Of a DNA stretch of 64,000 nt, positions 26,472-35,690 are shown one piece after another. A program made the translations under genes and the position numbers. The DNA comes from [Flexibacter] sp. ATCC 35208 (GTDB taxonomy: Bacteria; Bacteroidota; Bacteroidia; Chitinophagales; Chitinophagaceae): contig NZ_MTKN01000043.1 in the NCBI RefSeq assembly GCF_001975825.1, forward strand, positions 1 to 64,000. The letters are read 5' to 3'. A model generated the notes under the pieces. That model was not told the origin of the DNA, did not search any database, and saw nothing but the letters and a program-made list of their open reading frames with translations. How positions within the stretch are numbered: position 1 is the first letter of the stretch; every line of letters begins with the position of its first letter.

Positions 26472-27239
26472 ATGTATAAGAAAACGCTTGCAACAGTAGC
26501 GGCTGTTGCGCTTTCAGCCACGTTATTTGCGCAGACCAAACCCGAAGACACAGAAGTGTGGGAACCAGTCCCTGCTGTAGTAACCCCCGGTAAGATTAAC
26601 ACAGACGCACCTTCCGATGCAATTATTTTGTTTGATGGCAAAACCCTGGACCAGTGGGTTTCTGTCAAAGATCCTTCCCAGCCTGCAGCCTGGAAGGTAT
26701 CCGGAGGTATCCTGACTGTGGAAAAGAATACTGGAAATATACAAACGAAAAGGTCTTTTACGAATTACCAACTGCATATTGAATGGCGGGTACCAAAGAA
26801 TATAACCGGTACCGGACAGGGTAGGGGAAACAGCGGGTTGTTTTTAGCCTCCACCGGCCCTGGTGATGATGGATATGAGTTGCAGATCCTGGATAACTAC
26901 AACAATAAGACCTATGTAAATGGTCAGGCAGGTAGTATCTACAAGCAAACACCTCCACTGGCAAATGCGAACAAAAAGCCCGGTGAATGGCAGACCTACG
27001 ATGTGATCTGGACAGCGCCTAAGTTCAATGCTGACGGCTCTGTTCAAAGTCCTGCCCGTGTGACCGTGTTCTTCAACGGTATACTGGTACAAAATAATAC
27101 AGTGTTGCAGGGCCCTACCAAATACATTGGCAAGGCTTCTTATGAAAAACCACATGGTGCTTGTCCGATCAAATTACAGGCACATGGGGATAAGAGCGAG
27201 CCTTTGAGCTTTAGAAACATCTGGATCAGAGAATTGTAA
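26472..27239 (+). CDS. Secreted DUF1080 (3-keto-disaccharide hydrolase-like) protein
   Basis: 255 residues from the ATG at 26472; a GTG two codons earlier is less likely. The signal peptide is about 1-19 (ending in LFAQ). The body is a concanavalin-like DUF1080 domain: FDGKTLDQWVS, ILTVEKNTGNIQTKRSF, NSGLFLAS, GYELQILDNY and GEWQTYDVIW are all family hallmarks. Some members cleave 3-keto-glycosides. The substrate here is unknown. A terminator follows directly. Confidence 0.88.
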   Translation: MYKKTLATVAAVALSATLFAQTKPEDTEVWEPVPAVVTPGKINTDAPSDAIILFDGKTLDQWVSVKDPSQPAAWKVSGGILTVEKNTGNIQTKRSFTNYQLHIEWRVPKNITGTGQGRGNSGLFLASTGPGDDGYELQILDNYNNKTYVNGQAGSIYKQTPPLANANKKPGEWQTYDVIWTAPKFNADGSVQSPARVTVFFNGILVQNNTVLQGPTKYIGKASYEKPHGACPIKLQAHGDKSEPLSFRNIWIREL

Positions 27240-27245
27240 TTTTAT

Positions 27246-27282
27246 AAGCGCCTTTGCCTGATGGCAAAGGCGCTTTTTTTAG
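27246..27282 (+). terminator. Intrinsic terminator after the DUF1080 gene
   Basis: A perfect 13-bp stem (AAGCGCCTTTGCC / GGCAAAGGCGCTT), TGAT loop and T-run, 6 bp after the stop. Confidence 0.88.
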
Positions 27283-27296
27283 TCCACCCCTCAATT

Positions 27297-27327
27297 TTGC
27301 AGCTTCACCTTTATTTCTATAATTTTA
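27297..27327 (+). promoter_or_regulatory. Probable promoter of the LytS-LytTR operon
   Basis: TTG at 27297-27299, a 20-nt spacer and TAATTTTA at 27320-27327 fit the Bacteroidota pattern TTG-N-TAnnTTTG with one mismatch. The ATG of the kinase gene lies at 27356. Confidence 0.45.
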
Positions 27328-27355
27328 GCAGGGCGATACTGCAATTTTGCCATCA

Positions 27356-28321
27356 ATGAGAAGACAACTCTACATATATAGCTCGCTATTCATCACACTG
27401 GCACTCAACATACCTAAACTCTTCACACTAAGAGAAAACACACCTATATCCCGCTTTGTTCCATTCAACTTATCTGAAGTTATATTCCAAACTGGTTTTA
27501 ACCTTATCTTTTGTCTCGTTATTTTTTACATCAGTGATACTTTTAAGATCAACAAAGTCATCACACACTTATTAAATCTATTAGCATTACTCTTCTTTTT
27601 TACCATCGGTCTCACCATTCAAAAGCACCTTTACGGCGCCGGTTTTTTCCTGCCCGGTCGTGGCTTAGGCATTAAATTGACACTTACACTTATTTTAGTG
27701 TTGATAGAGGTCCGTGTAGTCAACATCCTTCGTCAATCCCGTTTCAAAGAACTTGAAAACGACCGGCTCCGCAACGCTTACCTCAAAGCAGAACTGAGTT
27801 TACTCAAGGGGCAACTCCAACCGCATTTCTTTTTCAATGCCCTTAGCAGTCTTTCCGGAGTCGTTCGTGAAGACCCTGTCAAGGCACAATATTACATCAA
27901 CCAGCTATCCCGTTTTTTTCGCTATTCATTGCAAAAAGAAGATACTGGTTTAGTGCCTTTAAAAGAAGAGATCAGCGCCGTCAACTCGTACGCTGCATTG
28001 CTGAAAATGCGTCATGAAGAAGGGTTTCAACTCAATATAAATATACCGGAAGAACAGCTGCACCGCCTACTTCCTCACATGTCACTCCAGCCATTGGTAG
28101 AAAATGCCCTCAAGCATAATAAGATACCGTTACTGCTGGAAATTACATTGAAAGAAAACGAACTGATAGTAAAAAATAACCTGCAGCCGGTTCATTTTCC
28201 AGAACCCGGTACAGGCATAGGTTTATCGAATTTAAACGAACGATATAAGATCCTTCTTCAGCAGGAAATCAATATCGAAAAAACAGCCACGGCATTCATC
28301 GTAACACTTCCTTTGCAATAA
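27356..28321 (+). CDS. LytS/YehU-type membrane sensor histidine kinase
   Basis: 321 residues from the ATG at 27356; an in-frame TTG at 27347 is less likely. Four hydrophobic segments lie in the first 130 residues, then the His_kinase domain with phospho-His in LQPHFFFNALSSL, followed by an N-box-like LQPLVENALKHN and a short ATPase domain (GTGIGLSNLNERY). The LytTR regulator follows after 4 bp. Sensed signal is unknown. Confidence 0.9.
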   Translation: MRRQLYIYSSLFITLALNIPKLFTLRENTPISRFVPFNLSEVIFQTGFNLIFCLVIFYISDTFKINKVITHLLNLLALLFFFTIGLTIQKHLYGAGFFLPGRGLGIKLTLTLILVLIEVRVVNILRQSRFKELENDRLRNAYLKAELSLLKGQLQPHFFFNALSSLSGVVREDPVKAQYYINQLSRFFRYSLQKEDTGLVPLKEEISAVNSYAALLKMRHEEGFQLNINIPEEQLHRLLPHMSLQPLVENALKHNKIPLLLEITLKENELIVKNNLQPVHFPEPGTGIGLSNLNERYKILLQQEINIEKTATAFIVTLPLQ

Positions 28322-28325
28322 AAAT

Positions 28326-29069
28326 ATGGCATTACGCGTAGCGATCATAGAAGACGAACCAGCCACTGCCCGCAATCTGCGGCACATGCTTCAGGACATT
28401 GCACCGGAAATAGAAGTATTGACTATACTGCCGGGTGTAGCTGAATCCGTGGCCTGGTTGAATGACAACATGCAGCAATGCGAACTCCTGTTTATGGACG
28501 TTCGTCTCAGCGATGGCCTGTCCTTCGACATCTTTAGCCAGGTGAACGTAACGCTCCCAGTGATCTTTGTGACCGCTTACGATGACTATGCCTTACAGGC
28601 CTTTAAAGCAAATGGGATTGATTACATTCTCAAACCATTTGATGAAAGTGAGTTAAAGCAAAGCTTACAGAAATATAATCGCCTGCGTGATAATAGTAAG
28701 ATGCAGCAACTGGTGGCGCAATTCAAATCCTATAAACAATCCTTTTTGGTACACAACAGGGATAAGCTCATTCCCCTGTCTGCGGGTAACATTGCCTGGT
28801 TTTACACGGCAAATGAACTGGTGTATGCCGGTACCGTCGATAATAAACAATACATCATCGACTTTACAATGGAACAGTTGCAACAACAGTTGGATCCTGC
28901 GGTATTTTTCCGGGCCAACAGGCAGTTCATTGTACAACGTGGTGCTATTCAGGAAGTTGATTTTTATTTCAATGGCAGATTGGCCCTAAAGGTCCATCCA
29001 GCGCCCAAAGAACAGATCTTAATCAGCAAGGCGCGGGTGCCTGAATTTAAAAATTGGATGAACGTGTGA
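28326..29069 (+). CDS. LytTR-family response regulator
   Basis: 247 residues: receiver domain (acidic EDE near residue 9, phospho-Asp in LFMDVRLSDG, Lys in YILKPFDESE), then a LytTR DNA-binding domain with FFRANRQFIV near residue 195. It is the partner of the preceding kinase. Two paralogous lipoprotein genes lie downstream and are candidate targets, though only by position. Confidence 0.9.
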   Translation: MALRVAIIEDEPATARNLRHMLQDIAPEIEVLTILPGVAESVAWLNDNMQQCELLFMDVRLSDGLSFDIFSQVNVTLPVIFVTAYDDYALQAFKANGIDYILKPFDESELKQSLQKYNRLRDNSKMQQLVAQFKSYKQSFLVHNRDKLIPLSAGNIAWFYTANELVYAGTVDNKQYIIDFTMEQLQQQLDPAVFFRANRQFIVQRGAIQEVDFYFNGRLALKVHPAPKEQILISKARVPEFKNWMNV

Positions 29070-29204
29070 TTCTCAATCATTTGCAAAATAGAAGCTAACA
29101 TATAATAAAATAAGCCCAATTTAAATTGCGGGAATGCTTTTATATTAAGAAAATAATGACTATCTAGCAGTACCTATTTATTATTCCCTATAAAATGTGA
29201 TTCT

Positions 29205-29960
29205 ATGAAAACACGACGCGTGCGTAAAACGGTCCTTTCCCTTTTAATGCTCTCGGGTTTGGCCATGATGGTTTTTTCCTGTAAGAAGGATGAAGATGAT
29301 GGCGTCATCACTTCCGATGAAATGGCAGAAGCGATCAGCCAGTCTTTCAGCAGTTCAGGTGGCGGTCTGGTTGTGCAGACGAATGCAGCCATGAGTGTTG
29401 TATCCGCAGCAAACGGTGAGCGCAAGGCCGGCAAACTGTCAGACCAGTGTGGTATTCCGATTTCAAAAACGCTGACCAGCGCTAACTCAGATACGGCTAC
29501 CTATTATACATGGAGTTATGGAATTACCTGGAACTGGGAATTGGCCTGTACCGAAAATGTACCTACACAATATGAATTCAACGCTTCTGGTAGAGCACTG
29601 TATGATTTCCCACGCATGTCTTCTGATGATAGTGTGACCAACAAAATTGTAGTAACCGGTCTGTCAGACGACAGTACCTTCTACAAGGCGAGTCAGACAT
29701 ATATCCGTACAGGTACACAGCAATCCAAAATTGGGAAGATGCACAAGTTCACCAGCACAGTGACAGTTACATCTACCAATATGTATATCAATAAATCAAC
29801 ACTGAGAATCGTATCTGGTACGGCTACCGTAAATATCAAAGGTGAAAGCTCTAGTGGTAAATCATTCGCCTTGTCAGGAACACTGACATTCTCAGGCAAT
29901 GATGCGGCATCACTGGTACTGAACGATACAAAGTACACCGTGTCCTGGATCAAAGAATAA
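29205..29960 (+). CDS. Lipoprotein of unknown function, paralogue 1
   Basis: 251 residues with a lipoprotein signal (hydrophobic stretch then VFSCKKDEDD, lipidated Cys near residue 26). The acidic residues after Cys fit surface export signals known in Bacteroidota. The C-terminal half is Ser/Thr-rich beta strand. It is paralogous to the gene at 30180: STLRIVSGTATVNIKG against TTLQIISGTAAVKITG, then SGKSF and TGKSF. Function is unknown. Confidence 0.7.
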   Translation: MKTRRVRKTVLSLLMLSGLAMMVFSCKKDEDDGVITSDEMAEAISQSFSSSGGGLVVQTNAAMSVVSAANGERKAGKLSDQCGIPISKTLTSANSDTATYYTWSYGITWNWELACTENVPTQYEFNASGRALYDFPRMSSDDSVTNKIVVTGLSDDSTFYKASQTYIRTGTQQSKIGKMHKFTSTVTVTSTNMYINKSTLRIVSGTATVNIKGESSSGKSFALSGTLTFSGNDAASLVLNDTKYTVSWIKE

Positions 29961-29985
29961 ACATTTGTGACAAAAGTATACAATC

Positions 29986-30015
29986 AGCCTCCGCCTTCTG
30001 GTGGAGGCTTTTTTA
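29986..30015 (+). terminator. Intrinsic terminator after lipoprotein paralogue 1
   Basis: A 10-bp stem with one G-U-compatible pair (AGCCTCCGCC / GGTGGAGGCT), TTCT loop and T-run. Confidence 0.75.
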
Positions 30016-30179
30016 TGCTTACTACCTGGTAAGCAGTTCTTTATTTCTTCATATACACAATAAAGGATCAATACCAGTCGTTTATATTATTATTTTACTA
30101 TATATTAGCATGCGAAAAGGGGGACATAAAAAATAGCCTACTCCTTTTTACTATATTCTAAACTAAACAAAATTCATCT

Positions 30180-30947
30180 ATGAAAAGAATGAGCAACCCC
30201 TTGTTGCGCAGTAAAGCTGCCCTGTTATTCATGTGTGTAGCAGCCGGCATGTCTGTAGTAATGCCATCTTGTAAAAAGGACGACAAAGAAAGCAGTCAGC
30301 CAGCGGTAAGCCAGGCAGAAGTAGCAACTGTAGTAAATTCCGCAGTAACCAATGGTGGTGTAGCCGCTCAGACTTCAGCAGCAGCTACAACAGCATCTCT
30401 CTACCTGGGTGCACGTAAAAGTGCAAAGACAACTGGTGATGATTGCGGTTATACCGACGAAGATTCTTTCCAATTCTCTTCTGATGCAAATGCGTCTACC
30501 ACTTTCAGCATTGATTACACTTACAAATTTGTGATCACCTGTGCTGCTGATCAGTACCAGTCATTCAACTTTACATTTGCAGCAAAGACATCACTGGGTA
30601 CTTCCAAGATCTCTGTGGCTGATACTTCAGCTGCTACTTTTGCTATCACCGGTCTGGATGATGCAAGTAAAAACCTGGTATTCAATCAGGCGTTTGACAA
30701 CAAGGCTTCCCTGATCTCAAAAGATGGTAGCGGTAACTCTTTCTATAGTACACTGAAATATACTGCTACTGATGTAACAGTTAGCAAAACCACCCTGCAG
30801 ATCATTTCTGGTACTGCTGCGGTTAAGATCACTGGTACAACTACTACCGGTAAATCTTTCAGCTATGAAGGTACAATTGTGTACAAGGGTAGCAATAAAG
30901 CTGTATTTACTATCACAGGTGGTAGCAGCTTTGACCTGACATGGTAA
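30180..30947 (+). CDS. Lipoprotein of unknown function, paralogue 2
   Basis: 255 residues with a lipobox VMPSCKKDDK (Cys near residue 31). Like its neighbour it has an Ala/Ser-rich segment after the anchor, a conserved Cys in DDCGYTD and CAADQYQ, and a beta-rich C-terminus ending in a Trp (FDLTW, compared with YTVSWIKE). The two genes are 219 bp apart, each with its own terminator, which indicates separate transcription after tandem duplication. Function is unknown. Confidence 0.7.
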   Translation: MKRMSNPLLRSKAALLFMCVAAGMSVVMPSCKKDDKESSQPAVSQAEVATVVNSAVTNGGVAAQTSAAATTASLYLGARKSAKTTGDDCGYTDEDSFQFSSDANASTTFSIDYTYKFVITCAADQYQSFNFTFAAKTSLGTSKISVADTSAATFAITGLDDASKNLVFNQAFDNKASLISKDGSGNSFYSTLKYTATDVTVSKTTLQIISGTAAVKITGTTTTGKSFSYEGTIVYKGSNKAVFTITGGSSFDLTW

Positions 30948-30963
30948 TACACATGATTGAATA

Positions 30964-30996
30964 AAAAAAGCTCACACCATCGGTGTGAGCTTTTTT
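30964..30996 (+). terminator. Intrinsic terminator after lipoprotein paralogue 2
   Basis: A perfect 15-bp stem (30964-30978 with 30982-30996), ATC loop, followed by GTTTTT. Confidence 0.88.
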
Positions 30997-31000
30997 GTTT

Positions 31001-31029
31001 TTGGACGCTCTTTTAATTCCTTATTTTAG
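31001..31029 (+). promoter_or_regulatory. Probable promoter of the RsbQ-like hydrolase gene
   Basis: TTG at 31001-31003, an 18-nt spacer and TATTTTAG at 31022-31029 match the Bacteroidota consensus with one mismatch. The ATG at 31038 lies about where transcription would start, so the mRNA would have almost no leader. Confidence 0.4.
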
Positions 31030-31037
31030 CTTACCGG

Positions 31038-31862
31038 ATGCAACCCCCGTTATTATATATGCACACAGTAAAGGCGAAGAATAACGTACATGTTAGTGGT
31101 AAAGCAGATGCCGCACAAACTATCATCTTTGGTCATGGTTTTGGTTCTGACCAGACCGCATTTGCGCCACTGGTCAAGGCATTTGAAGCTGATTATAAGA
31201 TCGTGCTCTTCGACAATGTAGGTGGTGGTCAGGCAGATATCAATGCCTTCAGCCCTTCCCGCTACAGTTCTATTCAGGGGTATGTAACTGATATGGGAGA
31301 CCTGCTCCGGGAGTTAAAACTGGAAAACGTGATCTATGTAGGCCACTCTGTCAACGGTATGATAGGCCTGCTCTCCGCTATAAAATATCCATCTTACTTT
31401 AATAAACTGGTGCTGCTGGGTAGCAGCTCCCGTTACCTGAATGAGCCTGAAACCGGCTATGTAGGCGGGTTCAACATGGAAGCACTGGAACAATTGTACC
31501 ACGCTATGAGTACCAATTACTACGCCTGGGCCAGCGGTTTTGCTCAACTCGTGTTGCAAAACCATGACAGACCAGAGCTGGCGGCTAATTTTGCCAAAAC
31601 TTTATCCTCCATTCGTGCAGATATTGCATTGTCTGTAGCAAAAGTTATCTTTGAGATGGATCACAGGAGTGACCTGGGTAAATCCAGCATACCTGCCCTG
31701 ATCGTACAGACCTCAGACGATCCGGCTGTACCCAGTGAAGTAGGAGACTATATGTTAAAGCATATCCCTAACAGCCAGCTGGCTATTGTGCATACCAAAG
31801 GGCATTTTCCCCATGTGAGTGCACCGGAAGAGGTGATCAGTATTATTAAGTCCTTTATATAA
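31038..31862 (+). CDS. RsbQ-like alpha/beta hydrolase
   Basis: 274 residues with no signal peptide. The oxyanion region is FGHGFGSDQTAF, and the nucleophile elbow YVGHSVNGMIG resembles the GHSVGA type of RsbQ and strigolactone-receptor-like hydrolases. Acid and His are in QTSDDPAVP and KGHFPHVS. In Bacillus, RsbQ acts with the PAS-phosphatase RsbP in energy-stress sensing. Here the next gene, 13 bp on, encodes a GAF/PAS-like protein, so a similar small-molecule sensing pair is likely. The ligand is unknown. Confidence 0.8.
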   Translation: MQPPLLYMHTVKAKNNVHVSGKADAAQTIIFGHGFGSDQTAFAPLVKAFEADYKIVLFDNVGGGQADINAFSPSRYSSIQGYVTDMGDLLRELKLENVIYVGHSVNGMIGLLSAIKYPSYFNKLVLLGSSSRYLNEPETGYVGGFNMEALEQLYHAMSTNYYAWASGFAQLVLQNHDRPELAANFAKTLSSIRADIALSVAKVIFEMDHRSDLGKSSIPALIVQTSDDPAVPSEVGDYMLKHIPNSQLAIVHTKGHFPHVSAPEEVISIIKSFI

Positions 31863-31875
31863 ACAGCTTTTTATA

Positions 31876-32703
31876 GTGACACGCTGGGAAAGAACTACGC
31901 TTACGTTTATTAGTCAGACGAGTGATTGGGACAGGAACCGGGATGCGACTTCATTCCTTCCTTTCAGCATATCATTGCTGCGGGAGTTGTTTGGCGCCTA
32001 TATCTCCCTGCAACTTGATTTCGAGGATACCTATACAGCCAAAGTAAAGGCAGCGAGCCCGTCTTATCTGAATGATCTGATATTGAACCCAGGTCCGCTC
32101 ACAGCATTGCTGGAACAACATCATTATAAGACAATATACTGGTCACAGATCCCTGAAAAAAATGCCTTTGATGATTTATTACAGGCGCTCTCTTCTGCCG
32201 TTATATTGCCTGTAACAGAGCCGGGTGTGAATGCGATTATCCTCTTTGGGTGGAGTGAGCCGCAAACATTTGATGCCAGTGCACGGGAATGCCTGGAAAT
32301 TATTCGGTGCCGGTTTAAGGAAATTCTTCAGCAATCGCATAACCAGCACATAGTTAATATAACGGTGTCCCGCTTCACTGCTATTATGCATACCATCCCA
32401 CAAGCCCTGGTATTTATTAGTAACGATGGGCATTCCGGTTGGGTGAATACAGCAGCTGCAAGTCTGCTCGATCTGGATCGTTCCGGTGAACAACCACCCC
32501 ATGTATTATCGTTAGTGATGGGCAAGTTGATAAATAGTGCGGAGAATAAGGAGGTGATCAATAAAGAAGCTTTACTGCTATTTACATCTCCGGATAGTAA
32601 AATGAAGGATATGAGGTGGGAGATACCGGGAAATACATTGTCAGTATCCTGTATGCCGGTAGATGGGATAGGAAAATTATGGGAATTTAAGAGAATTATA
32701 TAG
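31876..32703 (+). CDS. GAF/PAS-like sensor protein without output domain
   Basis: 275 residues. The start is GTG at 31876, 13 bp after the hydrolase stop; no earlier in-frame ATG is available. Residues about 10-150 look GAF-like. Residues about 165-275 are a PAS domain (RFTAIMHTIPQALVFISNDG, VNTAAASLLDLD) that ends in GKLWEFKRII, the position where PAS proteins usually continue into a kinase linker. No kinase, phosphatase or DNA-binding domain follows. It could be a stand-alone sensor or a truncated kinase. Confidence 0.65.
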   Translation: MTRWERTTLTFISQTSDWDRNRDATSFLPFSISLLRELFGAYISLQLDFEDTYTAKVKAASPSYLNDLILNPGPLTALLEQHHYKTIYWSQIPEKNAFDDLLQALSSAVILPVTEPGVNAIILFGWSEPQTFDASARECLEIIRCRFKEILQQSHNQHIVNITVSRFTAIMHTIPQALVFISNDGHSGWVNTAAASLLDLDRSGEQPPHVLSLVMGKLINSAENKEVINKEALLLFTSPDSKMKDMRWEIPGNTLSVSCMPVDGIGKLWEFKRII

Positions 32704-32750
32704 CCGGCCGCAGGCCCTTGCGGTAAAAAAAGGATGAATCAAAAATAAAT

Positions 32751-32808
32751 GAACCTCCTTAGAACTGCATAAATGGAAACCTGGATCCATCAGGTATCCG
32801 AATGAAAA
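32751..32808. repeat. Dispersed intergenic repeat, copy 2
   Basis: Second copy of the 58-bp element found at 2085-2142, same orientation. It lies between the stop of the PAS gene and a terminator, and its last bases run into the left arm of that hairpin. Confidence 0.55.
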
Positions 32809-32842
32809 GAGCGTGTATCTTACTTTTGATACACGCTCTTTT
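32805..32842. terminator. Bidirectional intrinsic terminator
   Basis: A perfect 15-bp stem (AAAAGAGCGTGTATC / GATACACGCTCTTTT) with an 8-nt loop and flanking T-run, between the convergent PAS gene (+) and esterase gene (-). Confidence 0.85.
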
Positions 32843-32900
32843 TTACTGAAAATAGTTTTCATTCCCCGTTGGAGAATTCCCTCTATCATGAATGTTTTAT

Positions 32901-35306
32901 TTAGTTTATAATCTCATCTTTCACACTCAACTTCCACTCATTATCATAGAACCCAGCCGTCTTCACTTCTGTCTCTTTTCCCTTCAACAACTCCACAGAG
33001 AAGATCATATAATCCGGAAACCCACTTCCTCCCGCAAAATACTGATTCGCTTCCGCCGCTCTCATGCCCTTCAGTCCAGTACCGCCAATCACCGCCACAG
33101 CAGCCACCTTACTATCCATTCTGGGATACATAAAATACCCTGCCAATGCATCGCCTGTATAACTCTTCTCACCCACAGTCACTTTACCTCTGCTCATCTG
33201 CACCGGAGAATTTTTCAACAGCAATCCATATGCTTTATTCGTAGTCGCATTCCCATATATGATAACCCCTCTATCAGCATAATCCGCAGCCTTGAAATCC
33301 TTATCCGCCACAATATCTATCGCACCATTTCCCCTGTAATACCACGTCTCTGCATCATACCTTGCTTTATTTAAAGACCATGCATTTTCCTCAGGCGTAC
33401 CTGCCGTGCCATACACAAATACCATCCTGTGATTAAATGCTTCTTTCAGTGTACCATTTCTTACAATACCTTTATCTGTTTCTGCTGGTGCCTTTCCGAT
33501 GGTCCACTGAGGTCCATGCTGCAAATACAATATCTCTCCATGAGCAGCATATTTTATTGTCTGTCCATCCAATACAATTTCACCATCAAATCCTTTCAGA
33601 TCCAATGCCAGCACTTCCACATTACTTGTGGTTCCACTGATATTGTTTCCTGCACGACGCAATTGTACCCTGCTATACTCCAACGCATGTTGCTGCTGTA
33701 ATACCTGCACCCAATGATACTTAGAAGAGATCGCGGTACTTGCCGTAGTAAAATCTACCACCTTCACACTGCTATCTGCCGGAATCGTATGCCATTTAAA
33801 ATAAGAAAACAACGGCCCCCAGTCTACACAAGTATCCCCATACCAATGCTCACCACCCGGATATTCATAATAACTAAAATCAGGATGAAAATCTGCCAGT
33901 ATCTTCTTCATTTGTCTGGCATAATCTACAGACACTACACGATCACTATCCCCATGCAAAATATACACACCACCTGCCTTATAGTTATTCGCTAACTTAA
34001 AAGTATTACTTGGATTGCTCGCTCTCAGCAAGATCTGCTCGGTGTTATTCTTAGGTGAATCAGGAATCAATCCATCTGCAGAACCGTATCCCATCAAAGT
34101 CGGATACCCTGAACAGGGTGCAATTGCCGCCCACTTTCCAGGGAAAGTAGCCCCTAAAATCCATGTACCATGACCACCCATAGAGTGCCCTGTCAGATAG
34201 ATCCTTTCAGGATCCGGCTTGAACGTTGCGGTTGCAATATTCAACACTTCCAGTGCATCCAGTCTGCCCCAGTCTTCCCAGTTAAAACCACGTGGACGTC
34301 TGTTTGTAGGCGCAGCCAACACACCCCAGTCTTTATATTTATATGCACTCGCCTGGTTGATCGCCTGCACTTCTGCACCATGTACAGAAAGGAACAAAGC
34401 CGGTGCTTTCCCCGTTGGATTCAGTTGAGGAGATACTGCATAATATTGTACGCTACCATCAATTCCACTTACGAATGTGCTGCTATAATGCTCGCTTGCA
34501 CTCACCGTCTTCAATGCCATACTTTTACTGTCAATCACTTTATTCTGATGGCTCAGCGTCAGTGCCACACTGTTATTATCGTTACCCGCAGCAGAAGCAT
34601 CCATCATAAATCCTACTTTACGTGTGGCCAGTGGTGCGATTTCAGGCAGGGTAGTAGTCAGGGTCTTGCCCTGTACCGTCGCCTTTATCTGTAGGCCTTT
34701 CAGTGGTTTGTCCGAAGTGTTGATCACAACAACAGCACCCCATAAACCACTGTTATCTTTACCCTTCACAACAAACGGCATCGTAGAATCGGCCACACTG
34801 ATATACACAGGTTGTTTTGGGAACGTGAGCTGCGCACGCATTCCCTGACGCCCCCAGCCACGGCTGGTACGGATGTAAAACTCATTCACACCCTGCTTTA
34901 ACTGCACGGGTGTAAACATCCATCCATAGCGGTACATATCACCAGCATGTGGCACACCATTCACATATACCATCTGGTGACCGGTGATGTTTAAAATCGC
35001 TGTCTGTGCTTTCGGAGAATTGTACGTTACATAGATATATCCATTCGTCAAAGCCTTTCCAGAAAAGGTGCCATCCTCACCAGCAGTTACTGTCTGCCAT
35101 TTCTCTCCATCAAATGACTCACTGCCATTCGCCGGTGCCTGCAGGGGGCCATTGCTCATGGCGTATGCCAGTTGATCCGTAAACAAAGCCGTTCTGCCAT
35201 ACTGATGACAGGCGCCACTCCTTAATCCCTCCTTAAATACATAACCATCCTGTGCAAAGAGAGAGTTCCCCGCCAATATTGCCAGGGCAAATAATAATCG
35301 CCGCAT
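32901..35306 (-). CDS. Secreted S9/PHB-depolymerase-like alpha/beta hydrolase
   Basis: 801 residues with a signal peptide (1-18, ending in LFAQ). The N-terminal 270 residues are beta-sandwich-like. The catalytic domain carries GHSMGGHGTW with Ser near 375, Asp near 453-455 in LHGDSDRVVS, and His near 487 in YPGGEHWYG. A further C-terminal beta domain of about 250 residues follows. The architecture fits prolyl-oligopeptidase-like or esterase families acting in the periplasm or outside. The true substrate is not readable. Its upstream region contains the 22-bp tandem array. Confidence 0.8.
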   Translation of the reverse strand: MRRLLFALAILAGNSLFAQDGYVFKEGLRSGACHQYGRTALFTDQLAYAMSNGPLQAPANGSESFDGEKWQTVTAGEDGTFSGKALTNGYIYVTYNSPKAQTAILNITGHQMVYVNGVPHAGDMYRYGWMFTPVQLKQGVNEFYIRTSRGWGRQGMRAQLTFPKQPVYISVADSTMPFVVKGKDNSGLWGAVVVINTSDKPLKGLQIKATVQGKTLTTTLPEIAPLATRKVGFMMDASAAGNDNNSVALTLSHQNKVIDSKSMALKTVSASEHYSSTFVSGIDGSVQYYAVSPQLNPTGKAPALFLSVHGAEVQAINQASAYKYKDWGVLAAPTNRRPRGFNWEDWGRLDALEVLNIATATFKPDPERIYLTGHSMGGHGTWILGATFPGKWAAIAPCSGYPTLMGYGSADGLIPDSPKNNTEQILLRASNPSNTFKLANNYKAGGVYILHGDSDRVVSVDYARQMKKILADFHPDFSYYEYPGGEHWYGDTCVDWGPLFSYFKWHTIPADSSVKVVDFTTASTAISSKYHWVQVLQQQHALEYSRVQLRRAGNNISGTTSNVEVLALDLKGFDGEIVLDGQTIKYAAHGEILYLQHGPQWTIGKAPAETDKGIVRNGTLKEAFNHRMVFVYGTAGTPEENAWSLNKARYDAETWYYRGNGAIDIVADKDFKAADYADRGVIIYGNATTNKAYGLLLKNSPVQMSRGKVTVGEKSYTGDALAGYFMYPRMDSKVAAVAVIGGTGLKGMRAAEANQYFAGGSGFPDYMIFSVELLKGKETEVKTAGFYDNEWKLSVKDEIIN

Positions 35307-35403
35307 AAAATTGATTTATGTGAACAAAATAGAAAGTGGAGGGAAGAAATGCACGTAGTATTTTGCCCGATATGGGTGTAATTTGAAGAGCGGTAATAAT
35401 GGG

Positions 35404-35690
35404 GAGTTATGTGGGGGCTACAGAGGGTATAATGCGGCGTCATAAAGGTATTATGCAGGTGCTACAAAGGTATTCTGCGGTCCTGCAATGGTTTTATCCT
35501 GGCGCCACAAAGTATTATGCTGGTGTTACAAAGGTATTCTGTGGCACTACAATGGTATTATGCGGCACTATAAATGGTATTATTTTGGCACCACAAGGGT
35601 ATTATGCTGGCACACAAAGTATTATGCAGGTGCAACAAAGGGTATGCTGCGGCACTGCAAATGTATTATGCCGGTACCAACACCTGCAAT
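35404..35690. repeat. Degenerate tandem array, 21-22-bp units, about 13 copies
   Basis: Units have a consensus close to GGTATTATGC(T/A)GGTGC(T/C)ACAAA. Spacing alternates between 21 and 22 bp, so an open frame through it is accidental. The last unit overlaps the stop codon and last codons of the lipid kinase gene (stop 35666-35668). The array fills most of the 359-bp gap upstream of the esterase gene; I see nothing else in that gap except a short AT-rich stretch next to the esterase ATG. Confidence 0.85.

Noticed and set aside
31876..32703. Frameshift in the PAS gene hiding a downstream kinase
   Set aside because: The sequence after the stop is short, non-coding and ends at the dispersed repeat and terminator; I see no kinase motifs in any frame there.
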